A DNA stretch of 64,000 nucleotides from Lapidilactobacillus wuchangensis (GCF_003946645.1 NZ_RHOU01000001.1:124001-188000), one strand, 5' to 3'. Counted from the first letter of the stretch, positions 25,117-34,492 are shown. Numbers and translations are program-made. Notes: generated by a model from the sequence alone, not told the origin.

Positions 25117-26133
25117 TTGATCATTCAATTTAAACAACCGTTGAATCAAGCGGTTGTCCAGAGTTTGTTACAAAAGTTAAAAGAAAAACAGCATCACGGG
25201 ATGTTAGTGGCTAATCACTTAGTTATTTTCGACGCTGATGAATTAGAATTAAGCGAACGCGAGAAGTCGGTAATTACTGAAGTCATTCACACGCAACCTC
25301 GTTATGTGCTGGGCAGTCGCGTTTTCCATCCTGAAGATACCATTGTCAAAACCCCGCACAACAAAATTGGTGGCGATAATTTCACGATTATGGCCGGACC
25401 TTGCTCCGTCGAAAATGAAGCCATGATTCAAGATTTAGCAGTCCAAGTCAAGGCTGCTGGCGCCACTGTTTTACGCGGTGGGGCTTTCAAGCCGCGGACA
25501 TCACCTTACGACTTCCAAGGGTTAGGTGAAACTGGCTTAGGTTATTTGCGGAAAGCTGCTGATGAGAACGGCTTGGACGTGATTACCGAAGTCATGTCGC
25601 CAGAACAAATTCCGATGATGTTGCCTTACACGGATATTTTCCAAATTGGTGCTCGTAACATGCAGAACTTTGCCTTGTTGAAGGCGGTCGGTCAAACCAA
25701 CAAGCCAGTGGCGTTGAAACGTGGTTTAGCGGCAACAATTGATGAAATGTTAAATGCCGCCGAATATATTGCTAGTCAAGGCAATTTGCAAATTATTTTA
25801 ATTGAGCGTGGGATTCGTTCATTTGATGATAAATATAGTCGCAATGTCTTAGATGTCGGCGCAATTCCAATTTTACAAAAATTAAGCCATTATCCAGTCT
25901 TAGTTGACCCTAGTCACGCGGCTGGTCATGCTGATTTAGTGCCAACTTATGGTCAGTCTGGCGTTGCTGCCGGGGCCCAAGGGATGATTGTGGAAGTGCA
26001 TCAAAATCCGAGCCAAGCTTGGTCCGACGCTGCTCAACAATTGACCCCAGCAACTTTCAAAAAAATGGTGGTCACCACGGCACAAATTCATGATTTATTG
26101 CTGAAGAATCAGACTGCTCAGGATCAGAATTAA
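25117..26133 (+). CDS. aroF: 3-deoxy-7-phosphoheptulonate (DAHP) synthase, type I beta
   Basis: The product has 338 residues from TTG at 25117, which has GTGAGG 9 bases upstream; a GTG at 25102 lacks a ribosome site. An N-terminal ferredoxin-like regulatory domain (about residues 1-80, IIQFKQPLNQAVVQSLLQK) precedes the barrel. The barrel shows MAGPCSVENE, RGGAFKPRTSPYDFQG, QIGARNMQNF, LKRG and DPSHAAGH, matching the Thermotoga/Bacillus class. It condenses PEP with erythrose 4-phosphate, the first step toward chorismate. The regulatory domain suggests feedback control, in related enzymes by tyrosine or phenylalanine. It is coupled to aroE upstream and followed by aroB. Confidence 0.95.
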   Translation: MIIQFKQPLNQAVVQSLLQKLKEKQHHGMLVANHLVIFDADELELSEREKSVITEVIHTQPRYVLGSRVFHPEDTIVKTPHNKIGGDNFTIMAGPCSVENEAMIQDLAVQVKAAGATVLRGGAFKPRTSPYDFQGLGETGLGYLRKAADENGLDVITEVMSPEQIPMMLPYTDIFQIGARNMQNFALLKAVGQTNKPVALKRGLAATIDEMLNAAEYIASQGNLQIILIERGIRSFDDKYSRNVLDVGAIPILQKLSHYPVLVDPSHAAGHADLVPTYGQSGVAAGAQGMIVEVHQNPSQAWSDAAQQLTPATFKKMVVTTAQIHDLLLKNQTAQDQN

Positions 26134-26142
26134 GGTGATCTC

Positions 26143-27216
26143 GTGAAAACTTGGTCAGTTCAACTGGCAGAACACCAGACGCAAATATATTTTGGTCAAG
26201 GAATTGGTCAGCAGCTAGGGGAATATCTTCCTGAATTAGCGGCCAAAAAAGTGTTGGTCTTAACTGATACCAATTTGGCGCCAATTTATCTACAGCAGTT
26301 GACCCAACAGTTAGCTGCCTTATCGGTGACTGTGGTGCCAGTGATTATTTCGACCGGCGAGTCCAGCAAAGAACTTGCGACGGTCTTAGAAGTTTACCAA
26401 ACATTGATTGCTGAGAAATTTTCACGGCAGGATTATTTGCTGGCTTTTGGCGGCGGGGTGATTGGTGATCTAGGCGGTTTAGTTGCCAGCACTTACATGC
26501 GCGGTATGAAGTTTATTCAAATACCAACGTCGATTGTGGCGCAAAGTGACAGTAGTCTTGGCGGCAAAACGGCGATCGATTATCAACACTACAAGAATTT
26601 AATTGGAACTTTTTATCCGGCTAGTAAAATACTCGTTGACCCAGATTTCTTGAAAACTTTACCAGCTCGAGAAATTAGTTGTGGCCTGGCAGAAGTGATT
26701 AAGTCACTGCTGGTAAGTCCTGAACAACCGCTTGATTATCAATTGCTCCAGCAGAGTCAATTTGTGACTGGTGAATTACCCAGTCAATTGTCTAAACTAG
26801 TCCAACAGGCTTTACTCGTCAAAACTCACTTTGTTCAGGAAGATTTTTATGATTTCAAGGAACGTCGCTTTCTCAACTTTGGCCATACCATTGGTCACAG
26901 TGTGGAAGCCTTGGCAAATGGTCGTTTGCATCATGGCGAGGCGGTTAGTATTGGTATGGTTACCATGATGCGCGCTTTAGTCCAACATCAATTGTTGGCG
27001 CCTGACGTGTTGAATATGCTGACGCAACGATTGCAACAATTGTCGTTACCAATTGAGCTGCCCGACGATTTGACCCATGAAGCAATTACGCAACAATTAG
27101 CCTTAGACAAGAAAGCCGTGGCTGGTCAAATCCAGTTAGTGCTGTTAAAGGCACCTGGCCAGACCTATTTACAGACCATGGCGATTAGTGATTTTGCAGT
27201 TTGGTTAGGATGGTAA
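26143..27216 (+). CDS. aroB: 3-dehydroquinate synthase
   Basis: The 357-residue product starts with GTG at 26143 behind AAGGTGAT. The NAD-binding GGGVIGDLGGLVASTYMRG and IPTSIVAQSDSSLGGKTAID motifs are intact. So are the zinc ligands in EVIKS and FGHTIGHSVEAL...RLHHGEAVSIGM. It converts DAHP to 3-dehydroquinate. The following gene, aroC, starts two bases after the stop. The next pathway enzyme, dehydroquinase (aroD/aroQ), is not in the window. Confidence 0.96.
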   Translation: MKTWSVQLAEHQTQIYFGQGIGQQLGEYLPELAAKKVLVLTDTNLAPIYLQQLTQQLAALSVTVVPVIISTGESSKELATVLEVYQTLIAEKFSRQDYLLAFGGGVIGDLGGLVASTYMRGMKFIQIPTSIVAQSDSSLGGKTAIDYQHYKNLIGTFYPASKILVDPDFLKTLPAREISCGLAEVIKSLLVSPEQPLDYQLLQQSQFVTGELPSQLSKLVQQALLVKTHFVQEDFYDFKERRFLNFGHTIGHSVEALANGRLHHGEAVSIGMVTMMRALVQHQLLAPDVLNMLTQRLQQLSLPIELPDDLTHEAITQQLALDKKAVAGQIQLVLLKAPGQTYLQTMAISDFAVWLGW

Positions 27217-27217
27217 G

Positions 27218-28450
27218 ATGTTAAATTATGTGACGGCCGGCGAATCACACGGCCCTTATTTATCAGCAATTATCAGTGATTTCCCCGCACAAGTGCCGCT
27301 GAGTCAAGAACGGCTGCTGGCTGATTTGCAGCAGCGACAACGAGGTTATGGTCGGGGCGGTCGTATGAAAATCGAAACTGATCAGGTGCAAATTACAAGT
27401 GGCGTTCGTTATGGGGTCACTTTAGGATCGCCGATCGGTTTACTGTTAGCAAATCGTGACTTTGCTAACTGGCAGGAAGTTATGTCAGTTTGGCCGACCG
27501 CGACCAATGATGCTGATCAGCGCAGTAGTGCGGCGCGACGGAAGCGAACAGTGACGCAACCGCGACCAGGTCATGCTGATTTGGTTGGCGCTTTAAAATA
27601 CGGTCATCACGATTTACGTAATGTCTTGGAGCGGGCCAGTGCTCGTGAAACGACCATGCGCGTGGCCGTGGGCAGTTTATGTCAACAATTTTTGCGGCAA
27701 TTTGATATTGAGGTTTTAGGATTAGTGACTAGTTTAGGCACCGCTACTTTACCAACTGCCGATTTAAAAGCGGTGGCGGCCAACCAATCAATAGCTGATT
27801 TTCAAAAATGGCAACAGTTGGTTGAACAAAGCGATTTACGCACGGTTAATACCCAAACCGCCACAGAAATGAAAGCGACCATTGACCAAGCTCAACAAGC
27901 GCGAACCACTTTAGGTGGCCAATTTTGTGTTGTGGTTCAAGGCCTACCTAGTGGCTTAGGCAGTTATACCAACGCTACTGAAAAACTGGATGCACGTTTG
28001 GCGGCGGCTTTAACAAGCATTAACGCGATTAAAGGGGTTAGTTTTGGCGACGGCTTTGGCTTGAGCTCGATGCCAGGCCGGGCCACTTTAGATGAAATTA
28101 TTGCTGATCCCGACCAAGGATTGACGCGTAATCATAACCATCAAGGTGGGCTGGAAGGCGGTATGACCAATGGCCAGCCGTTAATTATCCATGGCGTCAT
28201 GAAGCCGATTCCCACCCAACCAATTGGCGGCTCCACCGTTGATTTAACCACTGGCCAAGCGACTCATGCGACTGTGGAACGTTCCGACGTGACCGCGGTA
28301 CCAGCAGCGGCAGTGATTGCCCAAAGTATGGTGGCAATCACGATCATGCAGGCGTTTTGCGAGATGTTTGGCAGCGATTCTTTGCCACGAATTAAACGTC
28401 ATTATCAAGATTATTTACAGGAGCTTCATGAACGAACAACAAATTATTGA
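27218..28450 (+). CDS. aroC: Chorismate synthase
   Basis: The product has 410 residues. The family signatures GESHGPYLSAIISDFPA, RQRGYGRGGRMKIE and RPGHADLVGALKY are present, as is the FMN-binding ERASARETTMRVA. It converts EPSP to chorismate using reduced FMN. The length is slightly above the usual 390 residues, with modest insertions such as the stretch around DADQRSSAARRKRTV. The 3' end overlaps aroA by 23 bases. Confidence 0.96.
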   Translation: MLNYVTAGESHGPYLSAIISDFPAQVPLSQERLLADLQQRQRGYGRGGRMKIETDQVQITSGVRYGVTLGSPIGLLLANRDFANWQEVMSVWPTATNDADQRSSAARRKRTVTQPRPGHADLVGALKYGHHDLRNVLERASARETTMRVAVGSLCQQFLRQFDIEVLGLVTSLGTATLPTADLKAVAANQSIADFQKWQQLVEQSDLRTVNTQTATEMKATIDQAQQARTTLGGQFCVVVQGLPSGLGSYTNATEKLDARLAAALTSINAIKGVSFGDGFGLSSMPGRATLDEIIADPDQGLTRNHNHQGGLEGGMTNGQPLIIHGVMKPIPTQPIGGSTVDLTTGQATHATVERSDVTAVPAAAVIAQSMVAITIMQAFCEMFGSDSLPRIKRHYQDYLQELHERTTNY

Positions 28451-29768
28451 GACCTTTAAAACTAAATTTCAACCACAATTAACGACTGGCTTACGGGGCA
28501 GTTATCGCGTTCCCAGTGATAAAAGTATTTCCCAGCGGGCGCTTATTTTTGCTGCCTTAGCCCAAGGGACATCGGAAATTACCCATTTGTTACCAGCGGC
28601 TGATGTGCAACATACTCAAAAAGCCTTAACTGATTTAGGCATTCAAATTGTGCAACGGCAACGGCTCACTTGGGTCGTTGGACAAGGTGGTTGGCAATTT
28701 AAGCCCTTAGCGACTCGACCGCAATTAGATTTAGGTAATTCCGGCACTGGGACGCGACTATTATTGCCATTGCTGAGTCGCCAGTCATTTACGAGTCAGT
28801 TAGTTGGCGATGCCAGTTTATCTCAGCGGCCCTTAACGAATTTTCTAGAACCTTTACAAAAAATGGGTGCTAAATTTAGTGGTGGCAACTATTTACCATT
28901 AACGATTCAGGCTAATCAGCAATTACATGGGATTGCTTATCAATTGCCAGTTGCCAGTGCCCAACTGAAAAGTGCGTTGATTTTAGCCGCGTTACAAGCA
29001 GACACACCTAGTCAGTTAGTAACGTTAGCACCTACGCGAGATCATACTGAGCGGTTGTTGCGCTTATTTGGGGTTCCCTTAGCTATTCAAGGGCGGACGA
29101 TTAAGGTACTGCCTTGGCAACGGCCACTACAAGCAACGGCTTTAACGGTTCCTGGCGATCCTTCTAGTGCGGCGTTCATGATTGTCGCAGCTTTATTGCT
29201 GCCTGATAGTCATTTACAATTGAACAACCACAGTTTGAATCCCACCCGAATTGGCCTACTTCATTTATTACAACAAATTGGTGCACCAATTGTTATTGGT
29301 AGTTCTGATCAACTAGCAGCTGAACCAGTAGGCCAAATTGGGGTACAAAGCTTGACAGACCGCGCTTACCCACCATTGCAAATTGATCAGCATAATCTCG
29401 GCCAGGTCATTGATGAAATCCCAATTCTTAGTCTGTTAGCGACTCAATTAACTGGTACTTCGGTCATTAAGCAAGCGGCTAGTTTGCGGCACAAGGAAAC
29501 CGATCGCTTGCACGTCATCACCGAACAATTACGTTTATTCGGGGCGCAAATCACTGAACAGTCAGACGGCTTAACCATTACTGGTCCGACCAAATTGCAT
29601 TTGCCAACAGAACCGTTAAATGCTTATGACGATCATCGAATTGCAATGATGCTAATTGTGGCCAGTTTGGTTTTAGGCCAGAAAATCCCGATTGCTGGTT
29701 TAGGCAGTATCGCTACCTCTTATCCAGACTTTCTGACCGACCTGATTCAATTAAGTCAGGGGGCCTAA
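28428..29768 (+). CDS. aroA: 5-enolpyruvylshikimate-3-phosphate synthase
   Basis: The product has 446 residues from ATG at 28428, with ACAGGAGC just upstream. The frame is open further back into aroC but without a ribosome site. Motifs: GSYRVPSDKSISQRALIF with Lys32 in the PEP/shikimate-3-phosphate site, LGNSGTGTRLLLPLL, VGDASLSQRPL, and AYDDHRIAMM near the C-terminus. It joins PEP to shikimate-3-phosphate. It sits between aroC and aroK, so steps 5 to 7 of the pathway are adjacent. Confidence 0.95.
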   Translation: MNEQQIIETFKTKFQPQLTTGLRGSYRVPSDKSISQRALIFAALAQGTSEITHLLPAADVQHTQKALTDLGIQIVQRQRLTWVVGQGGWQFKPLATRPQLDLGNSGTGTRLLLPLLSRQSFTSQLVGDASLSQRPLTNFLEPLQKMGAKFSGGNYLPLTIQANQQLHGIAYQLPVASAQLKSALILAALQADTPSQLVTLAPTRDHTERLLRLFGVPLAIQGRTIKVLPWQRPLQATALTVPGDPSSAAFMIVAALLLPDSHLQLNNHSLNPTRIGLLHLLQQIGAPIVIGSSDQLAAEPVGQIGVQSLTDRAYPPLQIDQHNLGQVIDEIPILSLLATQLTGTSVIKQAASLRHKETDRLHVITEQLRLFGAQITEQSDGLTITGPTKLHLPTEPLNAYDDHRIAMMLIVASLVLGQKIPIAGLGSIATSYPDFLTDLIQLSQGA

Positions 29769-29770
29769 GC

Positions 29771-30271
29771 ATGACAGTTATTTTAATGGGCTTTATGGGC
29801 GTAGGTAAAACCACCACCGCTCAAGTTTTAGCTCAAGAATATCAATTAACGCAATTAGATAATGATCAATTTCTGTGTCAGCGCGAACAGGCCACGGTCG
29901 CCGAATTATTCCACCAATATGGTGAAGCTGGTTTTCGTCAACGTGAATTGCAAGCCTGCCAAGCAGCCATGCAACAGCAGCCACAAATATTAGCATTAGG
30001 TGGCGGTATGGTTGAAGCTGCAGCTAGTCGCGAATTTCTGCAGCAACAAGCACCGGTGCTATGGTTGAAAAGTGATTTTGCAACTTGTTGGCAACGAATT
30101 CAGCATGATCAAGGTCGGCCATTGGTGCAGCAGTTACAACAAGCGGGTTTGGCGCAAAGATTTGAGCGGCGCCAAGCTTGGTATCAGGCGGTTGCCACTG
30201 ATGTGATCGAGGTTGCGCAGCAAACACCTCATGATTTAGCCGGTGAAATTTATCACCGCTATTTTAAATAA
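29771..30271 (+). CDS. aroK: Shikimate kinase
   Basis: The 166-residue P-loop kinase has Walker A GFMGVGKTT at residues 7-15. Substrate residues appear as DND, FRQRE and GGGMVE, and the lid arginine in GRPL. It phosphorylates shikimate at O3 and is the last gene of the pepT-aro unit. A long bidirectional terminator follows at 30301-30356. No tyrA, pheA or trp genes are adjacent. Confidence 0.93.
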   Translation: MTVILMGFMGVGKTTTAQVLAQEYQLTQLDNDQFLCQREQATVAELFHQYGEAGFRQRELQACQAAMQQQPQILALGGGMVEAAASREFLQQQAPVLWLKSDFATCWQRIQHDQGRPLVQQLQQAGLAQRFERRQAWYQAVATDVIEVAQQTPHDLAGEIYHRYFK

Positions 30272-30300
30272 TTTGATTTAAGAATGAGCTCTGACTTCAT

Positions 30301-30356
30301 AAAAATAAACGTCCAACCAATCCGCTTAACACGAATTGGTTGGACGTTTATTTTTA
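30301..30356. terminator. Bidirectional terminator between aroK and pepD
   Basis: AAATAAACGTCCAACCAAT pairs with ATTGGTTGGACGTTTATTT over nearly 20 base pairs, with A/T runs on both sides. It overlaps the pepD stop codon, serving the two convergent units. Confidence 0.88.
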
Positions 30357-31778
30357 TAGGTTAGGATCAACTTTGAAGTTTAGTGGTGAATTTTGTGTTT
30401 GCTTGGTGATCAGCCGACTGATCAGGGCTTGGTAACCATTTAGCGCAATTTTGGCCACTTGGGCATTATGCTGATCGAGGAGAATTTGTTGTTCGTCATG
30501 ACTGCTTAATTCTGAATAAGCGCGGTCGTTTTTGGCGAGTTGTTGCCACAATTCCGTTGTGACTTGATCTTGAGTTTGGCTGAGGTCGCGGGCGAAGCGG
30601 AAATGATCGCGGTCAACTAAAACACCGGCATGCTTGAAAACCCAATAGGCGGAACTAGGGCTGTAATCAGCTTTGCCCCGTTGATACATTAACGGAATGC
30701 TGTGGCCTTGACTGTAGAAGGGCACATAAACACTTTGCGCGCTGACACCCATCGCCAACCAATGCACCCCAACTAAATCGGCAGCTACATTCGGCCGTAA
30801 TTGCAGTACATGGGATTCTTGAGTCGTCGCCACACTAATTGGGCGGAAACGTTTCGTCACCGGCGTGGCACCCATTAAATCGTAAGGGGTCCCGTTAAAA
30901 TGGTCACTTAAAACTCGTTGAGTCGCAGCCACAGTAATTGGATAATCCGCTCGTTGAATAAATGGTAGTTCATAACTTTGTGGCTCTTGAACCAGGGAAG
31001 GCGTCAATAAACGCTGGCCGCTCCAAACCCGGGGCGTATTGTAAACCAGGTCAGAATCATTATTGGTTCCGAAAATCCGCCGGAAGTTAAAGGGCTGGTC
31101 GGCTGGCCACAAATGATGTTCCTTGACGAAGTTGGCCAATTTTGGTGAAGTAATGAAATTATCAGGATCAGCAAAATCAATGACTTCAATTGAGATTTGG
31201 TTGGCGACAACAGCATAAGCATCATCAGGAATCCGTTGTGCCACCCATTGATGACCCGTCGCGACTTCAAAGTACCAAGCTTCAGTTTGGTCAGCAAATA
31301 AAATACCGTTGGCTTCAGCACTGCCGTGTTCGTCGATGATTCGTCCTAAGCGTTGAACGCCTTCACGAGCCGTTTTGACGTAGGGGAGGACAATGGTAAT
31401 CATTGCTTCTTCCAACAAGCCACTAGTCTGTTCAAAGGGATCATTAGCCAACGCTCGCTCATTACCATAAGCACTTTCAGTGGCGCTCATGGCCACATGG
31501 TATTCATTGATCCCACCTTCAGCGAAAACACCGTATCGATCAGTCCATTCAGGCATTGCTGAGTATTGATAACTCAAATTAGGCAGTGGTAGCGCGAACT
31601 TATTTGCCTTAGAATGAAAAACTTGGTCGGTTTGTTGCTGCCGAGGATTAAATTGTAAATGTTTGGGCCAAGCAGTTTGGCTGTCTTCATTACGACCAAT
31701 TAAAACTGAGCCGTCATTGGTTGCTAAACGGCCCACGAGAATTGAGGTACACGAACTTCTTGAAATTTTAGGTTGCAT
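30354..31778 (-). CDS. pepD: C69 family dipeptidase (PepD)
   Basis: The product has 474 residues. The N-terminal nucleophile fold has candidate nucleophile Cys10 in RSSCTSILVGRLAT, followed by NDGSVLIGRNEDS, the diagnostic start of peptidase family C69. The mature enzyme normally begins at the Cys after removal of a short propeptide. It hydrolyses dipeptides with broad specificity in the cytosol and complements PepT in peptide use. The ribosome site AAGGAGCG precedes the ATG. Lactobacilli often carry several paralogues, so A or B type is not assigned. Confidence 0.93.
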   Translation of the reverse strand: MQPKISRSSCTSILVGRLATNDGSVLIGRNEDSQTAWPKHLQFNPRQQQTDQVFHSKANKFALPLPNLSYQYSAMPEWTDRYGVFAEGGINEYHVAMSATESAYGNERALANDPFEQTSGLLEEAMITIVLPYVKTAREGVQRLGRIIDEHGSAEANGILFADQTEAWYFEVATGHQWVAQRIPDDAYAVVANQISIEVIDFADPDNFITSPKLANFVKEHHLWPADQPFNFRRIFGTNNDSDLVYNTPRVWSGQRLLTPSLVQEPQSYELPFIQRADYPITVAATQRVLSDHFNGTPYDLMGATPVTKRFRPISVATTQESHVLQLRPNVAADLVGVHWLAMGVSAQSVYVPFYSQGHSIPLMYQRGKADYSPSSAYWVFKHAGVLVDRDHFRFARDLSQTQDQVTTELWQQLAKNDRAYSELSSHDEQQILLDQHNAQVAKIALNGYQALISRLITKQTQNSPLNFKVDPNL

Positions 31779-31833
31779 TTTTAGCGCTCCTTGTTCATGA
31801 TTAAGACATCAGTTATAGAAAGGGGATAAAATA

Positions 31834-32022
31834 ATGCCTTTAGTTCATATTGATTTAATCGCTGGGCGGAGTGACGATCAATTACGTCAATTAGTGAAAG
31901 ATGTGACAACTGCTGTGGCCAAGAATACTGGCGCACCAGCTGAACATATTCATATTGTCTTAAATGAGATGCAGCCTAACCGTTATGCTGACGGTGGCGT
32001 ACTCCGTAGTGACGAAAAATAA
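31834..32022 (+). CDS. 4-oxalocrotonate tautomerase family protein
   Basis: The 62-residue product begins MPLVHIDLIAGRSDDQLRQL. After removal of Met the N-terminal Pro is exposed, the catalytic base of this family. Downstream, HIVLNEMQPNRYADGGVL matches the conserved NRYADGGVL region. In lactobacilli these small proteins are usually of unknown substrate and no aromatic degradation genes are nearby. It is divergent from pepD and followed by its own terminator. Confidence 0.92.
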   Translation: MPLVHIDLIAGRSDDQLRQLVKDVTTAVAKNTGAPAEHIHIVLNEMQPNRYADGGVLRSDEK

Positions 32023-32031
32023 ATGATGCGG

Positions 32032-32066
32032 AAAAGCGTTTGGACAAATGCCCAAACGCTTTTTTA
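32032..32066. terminator. Terminator after the tautomerase gene
   Basis: AAAAGCGTTTGG pairs with CCAAACGCTTTT around ACAAATGC. It ends just before the stop codon of the convergent HAD gene. Confidence 0.85.
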
Positions 32067-32085
32067 ATGGCTGATTAGGAATTCA

Positions 32086-32889
32086 TTAAACAGCCAGGTA
32101 TTTTTCCAAATAGTCGGCTAAGCCATCTTGCGAGTTCGGTAGGGTCGTGACATCATTAGCGACCGCCTTAACTTTATCAACGGCGTTGGCCATCGCCACG
32201 CCCCAACCAACATGAGTTAACATTTCCAGATCATTGACTTCATCGCCAAAAGCAATAATGTCCTTGCTGGGAATCTTAAAATAATCGGCCAAATATTCCA
32301 CGCCCGTATATTTATTGATACCTTGGTGAACGACTTCTAACGCGTTAACTTCGCCACCCCAACTGTTCAATTCAATGTTAGGGTATTTCTTCAATAATTC
32401 CTGCTTGATGTAATCTTGATCTTGATTATCGACAAAAATTGTTAAAGAAGTCGGGTCAGTTTTCAGGGATTGCTGATTAAGAATTTGGTCTTTCGTCAAA
32501 CTGTTAGGGAAGAAGCCAATATCTAAATCAGCAATTTGGTCAGCATACAGGAAGTTTTTACCTTCAGCGGCGACCATCCGAATTGGTAAATCCTGTTTGA
32601 GTTTTAACACATCGAAAACCAAATCGCGCGGAATAGTTGAGCTTTTCTCACCAGCCCACGTATGGTTCGGGATGTGGATCAAACCACCATTAAAGTTAAC
32701 CATGGGCGTGTTAAGGCCCAATTGAAAGTAATAATTCTCGCTAATGCGATTCGGCCGGCCAGTAGCAATAGCCACCATATTTCCGGCCTTGGCAGCCCGT
32801 TGCAGTACGTCAACTGTCTTCGGGGTAATTTTAGATTGATTGTTCAAAGTTGTCCCGTCAAGATCGAGGGCAATTAATTTTTGAGTCAT
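32086..32889 (-). CDS. Cof-type HAD-IIB family hydrolase
   Basis: The product has 267 residues. Motif I is LIALDLDGTTLNN with nucleophile Asp9 and Asp11; motif II lies in VAIATGRP; motif IV is IIAFGDEVNDLEML. A C2 cap sits in between (about residues 85-185). This is the YidA/Cof branch, phosphatases acting on sugar phosphates, FMN or pyridoxal phosphate; the specific substrate cannot be inferred. It ends near the tautomerase terminator and is transcribed alone. Confidence 0.92.
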   Translation of the reverse strand: MTQKLIALDLDGTTLNNQSKITPKTVDVLQRAAKAGNMVAIATGRPNRISENYYFQLGLNTPMVNFNGGLIHIPNHTWAGEKSSTIPRDLVFDVLKLKQDLPIRMVAAEGKNFLYADQIADLDIGFFPNSLTKDQILNQQSLKTDPTSLTIFVDNQDQDYIKQELLKKYPNIELNSWGGEVNALEVVHQGINKYTGVEYLADYFKIPSKDIIAFGDEVNDLEMLTHVGWGVAMANAVDKVKAVANDVTTLPNSQDGLADYLEKYLAV

Positions 32890-33332
32890 GCTAAGTTCCT
32901 TTTCTTTAATTGATTGAAAGCTGTTAATTAAAAAAATCGTTGCCGTTTCCGCTAATTGGAAAACTGCAACTGTTAAACGACATATTTTTAATTGTTGAGT
33001 TGCACTAACCTTTGGAAAGTACTTTATCTATTTTAGCAAACAATTACTGTATAATAAAGCACTTTATTCTGAATACCAAGCAACCAGAATCAAGATTTTG
33101 GCGATATTTTGACGAGGCTTTGAATATTTAACCAGCTTATTGATCACTGTCAAGCAGGGCGTCGGTCGTATTTCATGAAGTTTTAAAAAATTGGTTTGAT
33201 GCTGGTACTTGCTGACATAGCTGCTGAAAAATTAGATTTATTTTCAGTTATGATAGCCTTTGATTTACAGAATCGAATCAGGTGGGTATGATGAGCAATG
33301 GTAACTGGTCTAGTTGAGAGGGGATTTTATTC
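32890..33332. other. Intergenic stretch with an imperfect hairpin and a possible -10 box
   Basis: Next to the HAD gene start, about 32925-32996 can fold into a long imperfect hairpin (AATTAAAAA...GTTGC.GTTTCC against GGAAAACTGCAAC...TTTTTAATT). A TATAAT lies at 33050-33055 inside an interrupted inverted repeat (AAAGTACTTTAT/ATAAAGCACTTT), perhaps an operator. Nothing here matches repeat families 1 to 3. No convincing promoter close to the gene at 33333 was found. Confidence 0.4.
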
Positions 33333-33692
33333 ATGTCAATTTTAACAAAAGTTTTAGGTTCATTAGTTGCGCTGGAGTTTTTCTACATTCTTTATTTAGA
33401 AACGTTTGCGCCCACATCAATTCGGACTGGTCAAGTCTTTAAAATGAGCCAGGCAGTTTTGAAACGAACTGAGGTTCAGACCTTGTTTAAAAATCAAGGT
33501 GTCTATAACGGTTTATTGGCAGTTGGCCTAATTTACAGCCTATTTTTCGCCACCGCCAGTCTGGAATTAACGCGCGGAATTTTAATTTATATTATTTTGG
33601 TTGCCGCTTATGGTAGTTTGACGAGTGACCGTAAAATCCTGTTCACGCAAGGTGGTTTAGCAATTCTAGCACTGATCAGCTCGTTCTTCTAA
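33333..33692 (+). CDS. DUF1304 family membrane protein
   Basis: The 119-residue product has four hydrophobic segments (roughly residues 5-25, 55-72, 78-96 and 101-118). It contains NQGVYNGLLAVGLIYSL, the conserved centre of the DUF1304 family. The function of this family is unknown. A strong ribosome site, GAGAGGGGA, precedes the ATG. It is a single gene between the HAD and SufT-like units. Confidence 0.88.
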   Translation: MSILTKVLGSLVALEFFYILYLETFAPTSIRTGQVFKMSQAVLKRTEVQTLFKNQGVYNGLLAVGLIYSLFFATASLELTRGILIYIILVAAYGSLTSDRKILFTQGGLAILALISSFF

Positions 33693-33789
33693 AGCAGCAC
33701 GTAATGCAGTCAAAACCAGTTCAGTTTTAACAACTTCAGTTTTTACACAGCCATGGTTAAACTGCTTGAAGTATCACTTTATTCGTTCA

Positions 33790-33818
33790 TTGCGCTTTTT
33801 TCTTCTTATCAGTATAAT
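33790..33818 (+). promoter_or_regulatory. Promoter of the SufT-like gene
   Basis: TTGCGC (33790-33795) and TATAAT (33813-33818) are spaced by 17 bases. Transcription would begin near 33825, leaving a very short leader and ruling out the upstream ATG at 33821. Confidence 0.65.
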
Positions 33819-33838
33819 TAATGCGAGGAGTTGATCGC

Positions 33839-34150
33839 GTGAACGCAGATGAAATGAAAGATAAAATTTTAACTGCATTAGAGGCAGTTATTGATCCTGA
33901 ATTGGGCATCGATATTGTTAATTTAGGCTTAATTTATGAAGTCGAACTTGACGAGGATGGCCTTTGTACGATTAAAATGACCTTAACCACCATGGGCTGT
34001 CCTTTGACCGATTATTTATCTGATCAGATTAATCAGGCTGTGATGCAGATTCCCGAAGTGAAAGACGTGGAAATCGACTTGGTTTGGTATCCACAGTGGA
34101 CGCCAGAATTAATGAGTCGTTATGCGCGGATTTCATTGGGGATCGGTTAA
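33839..34150 (+). CDS. SufT/MIP18-like (DUF59) iron-sulfur assembly protein
   Basis: The product has 103 residues from GTG at 33839, placed 8 bases after CGAGGAG. The family core is VIDPELGIDIVNLGLIYEVE followed by MTLTTMGCPLTDYL with the conserved Cys. The C-terminus holds VEIDLVWYPQWTPELMS. DUF59 proteins act in maturation of iron-sulfur proteins, and stand-alone members (SufT/PaaD-like) are common in lactobacilli. No suf operon is adjacent. Confidence 0.9.
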   Translation: MNADEMKDKILTALEAVIDPELGIDIVNLGLIYEVELDEDGLCTIKMTLTTMGCPLTDYLSDQINQAVMQIPEVKDVEIDLVWYPQWTPELMSRYARISLGIG

Positions 34151-34213
34151 TTTTTCGACATTAAAAAAGGCCGCGCCCAGCGCAACCTGATTTAATATCG
34201 ATGATGGTGATAG

Positions 34214-34399
34214 CTACTTTTTACTAGCGAAGTAAGCACTTAAACGTTGTGCTTCTTCATCAGTAGGTACAGCTTCGCCAGCTTTGATTTGATGAATCTT
34301 TTCAACACTGAAGTGACTTTCAAAAGCAATTTGAGTATCAGTTAACTCCTTTTGCTTTTGGAAATTGATTAATTCTTGTCCGACCGTTGATAATGCCAT
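34214..34399 (-). CDS. Small helix-turn-helix-like protein
   Basis: A protein of 61 residues (62 if the ATG one codon upstream is used). AAGGAGG sits at ideal distance from the second ATG. The sequence ELTDTQIAFESHFSVEKIHQ followed by IKAGEAVPTDEEAQRLSAYF has the length and helix pattern of an XRE-type helix-turn-helix (QIAFESHFSVEKIHQIKAGE). It resembles short conserved lactobacillal proteins of unknown role. It is read divergently from the gene at 34493, so it might regulate that gene, but no operator is visible. Confidence 0.65.
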   Translation of the reverse strand: MALSTVGQELINFQKQKELTDTQIAFESHFSVEKIHQIKAGEAVPTDEEAQRLSAYFASKK

Positions 34400-34492
34400 C
34401 ATAATACCTCCTTAAATATCGTCAGCAACTCGACGCAACTTAATTTTAACATTATCACGAAAAGATAGAAAATAAAAATGTAGGTGATTATT

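Noticed and set aside
32925-33010. Possible fourth copy of family 3 (TTTCCGCTAATT and a long hairpin)
   Set aside because: Only a short match to TTCCGCTTAA; the AAACGTG and CACTCT ends and the TTAATGCTC partner are missing.
33288-33317. A nine-codon ORF (MMSNGNWSS) just before the DUF1304 gene, possible leader peptide
   Set aside because: It has a weak GGTGGG site upstream but no repeated codons or competing hairpins that would make an attenuator; too short to support.
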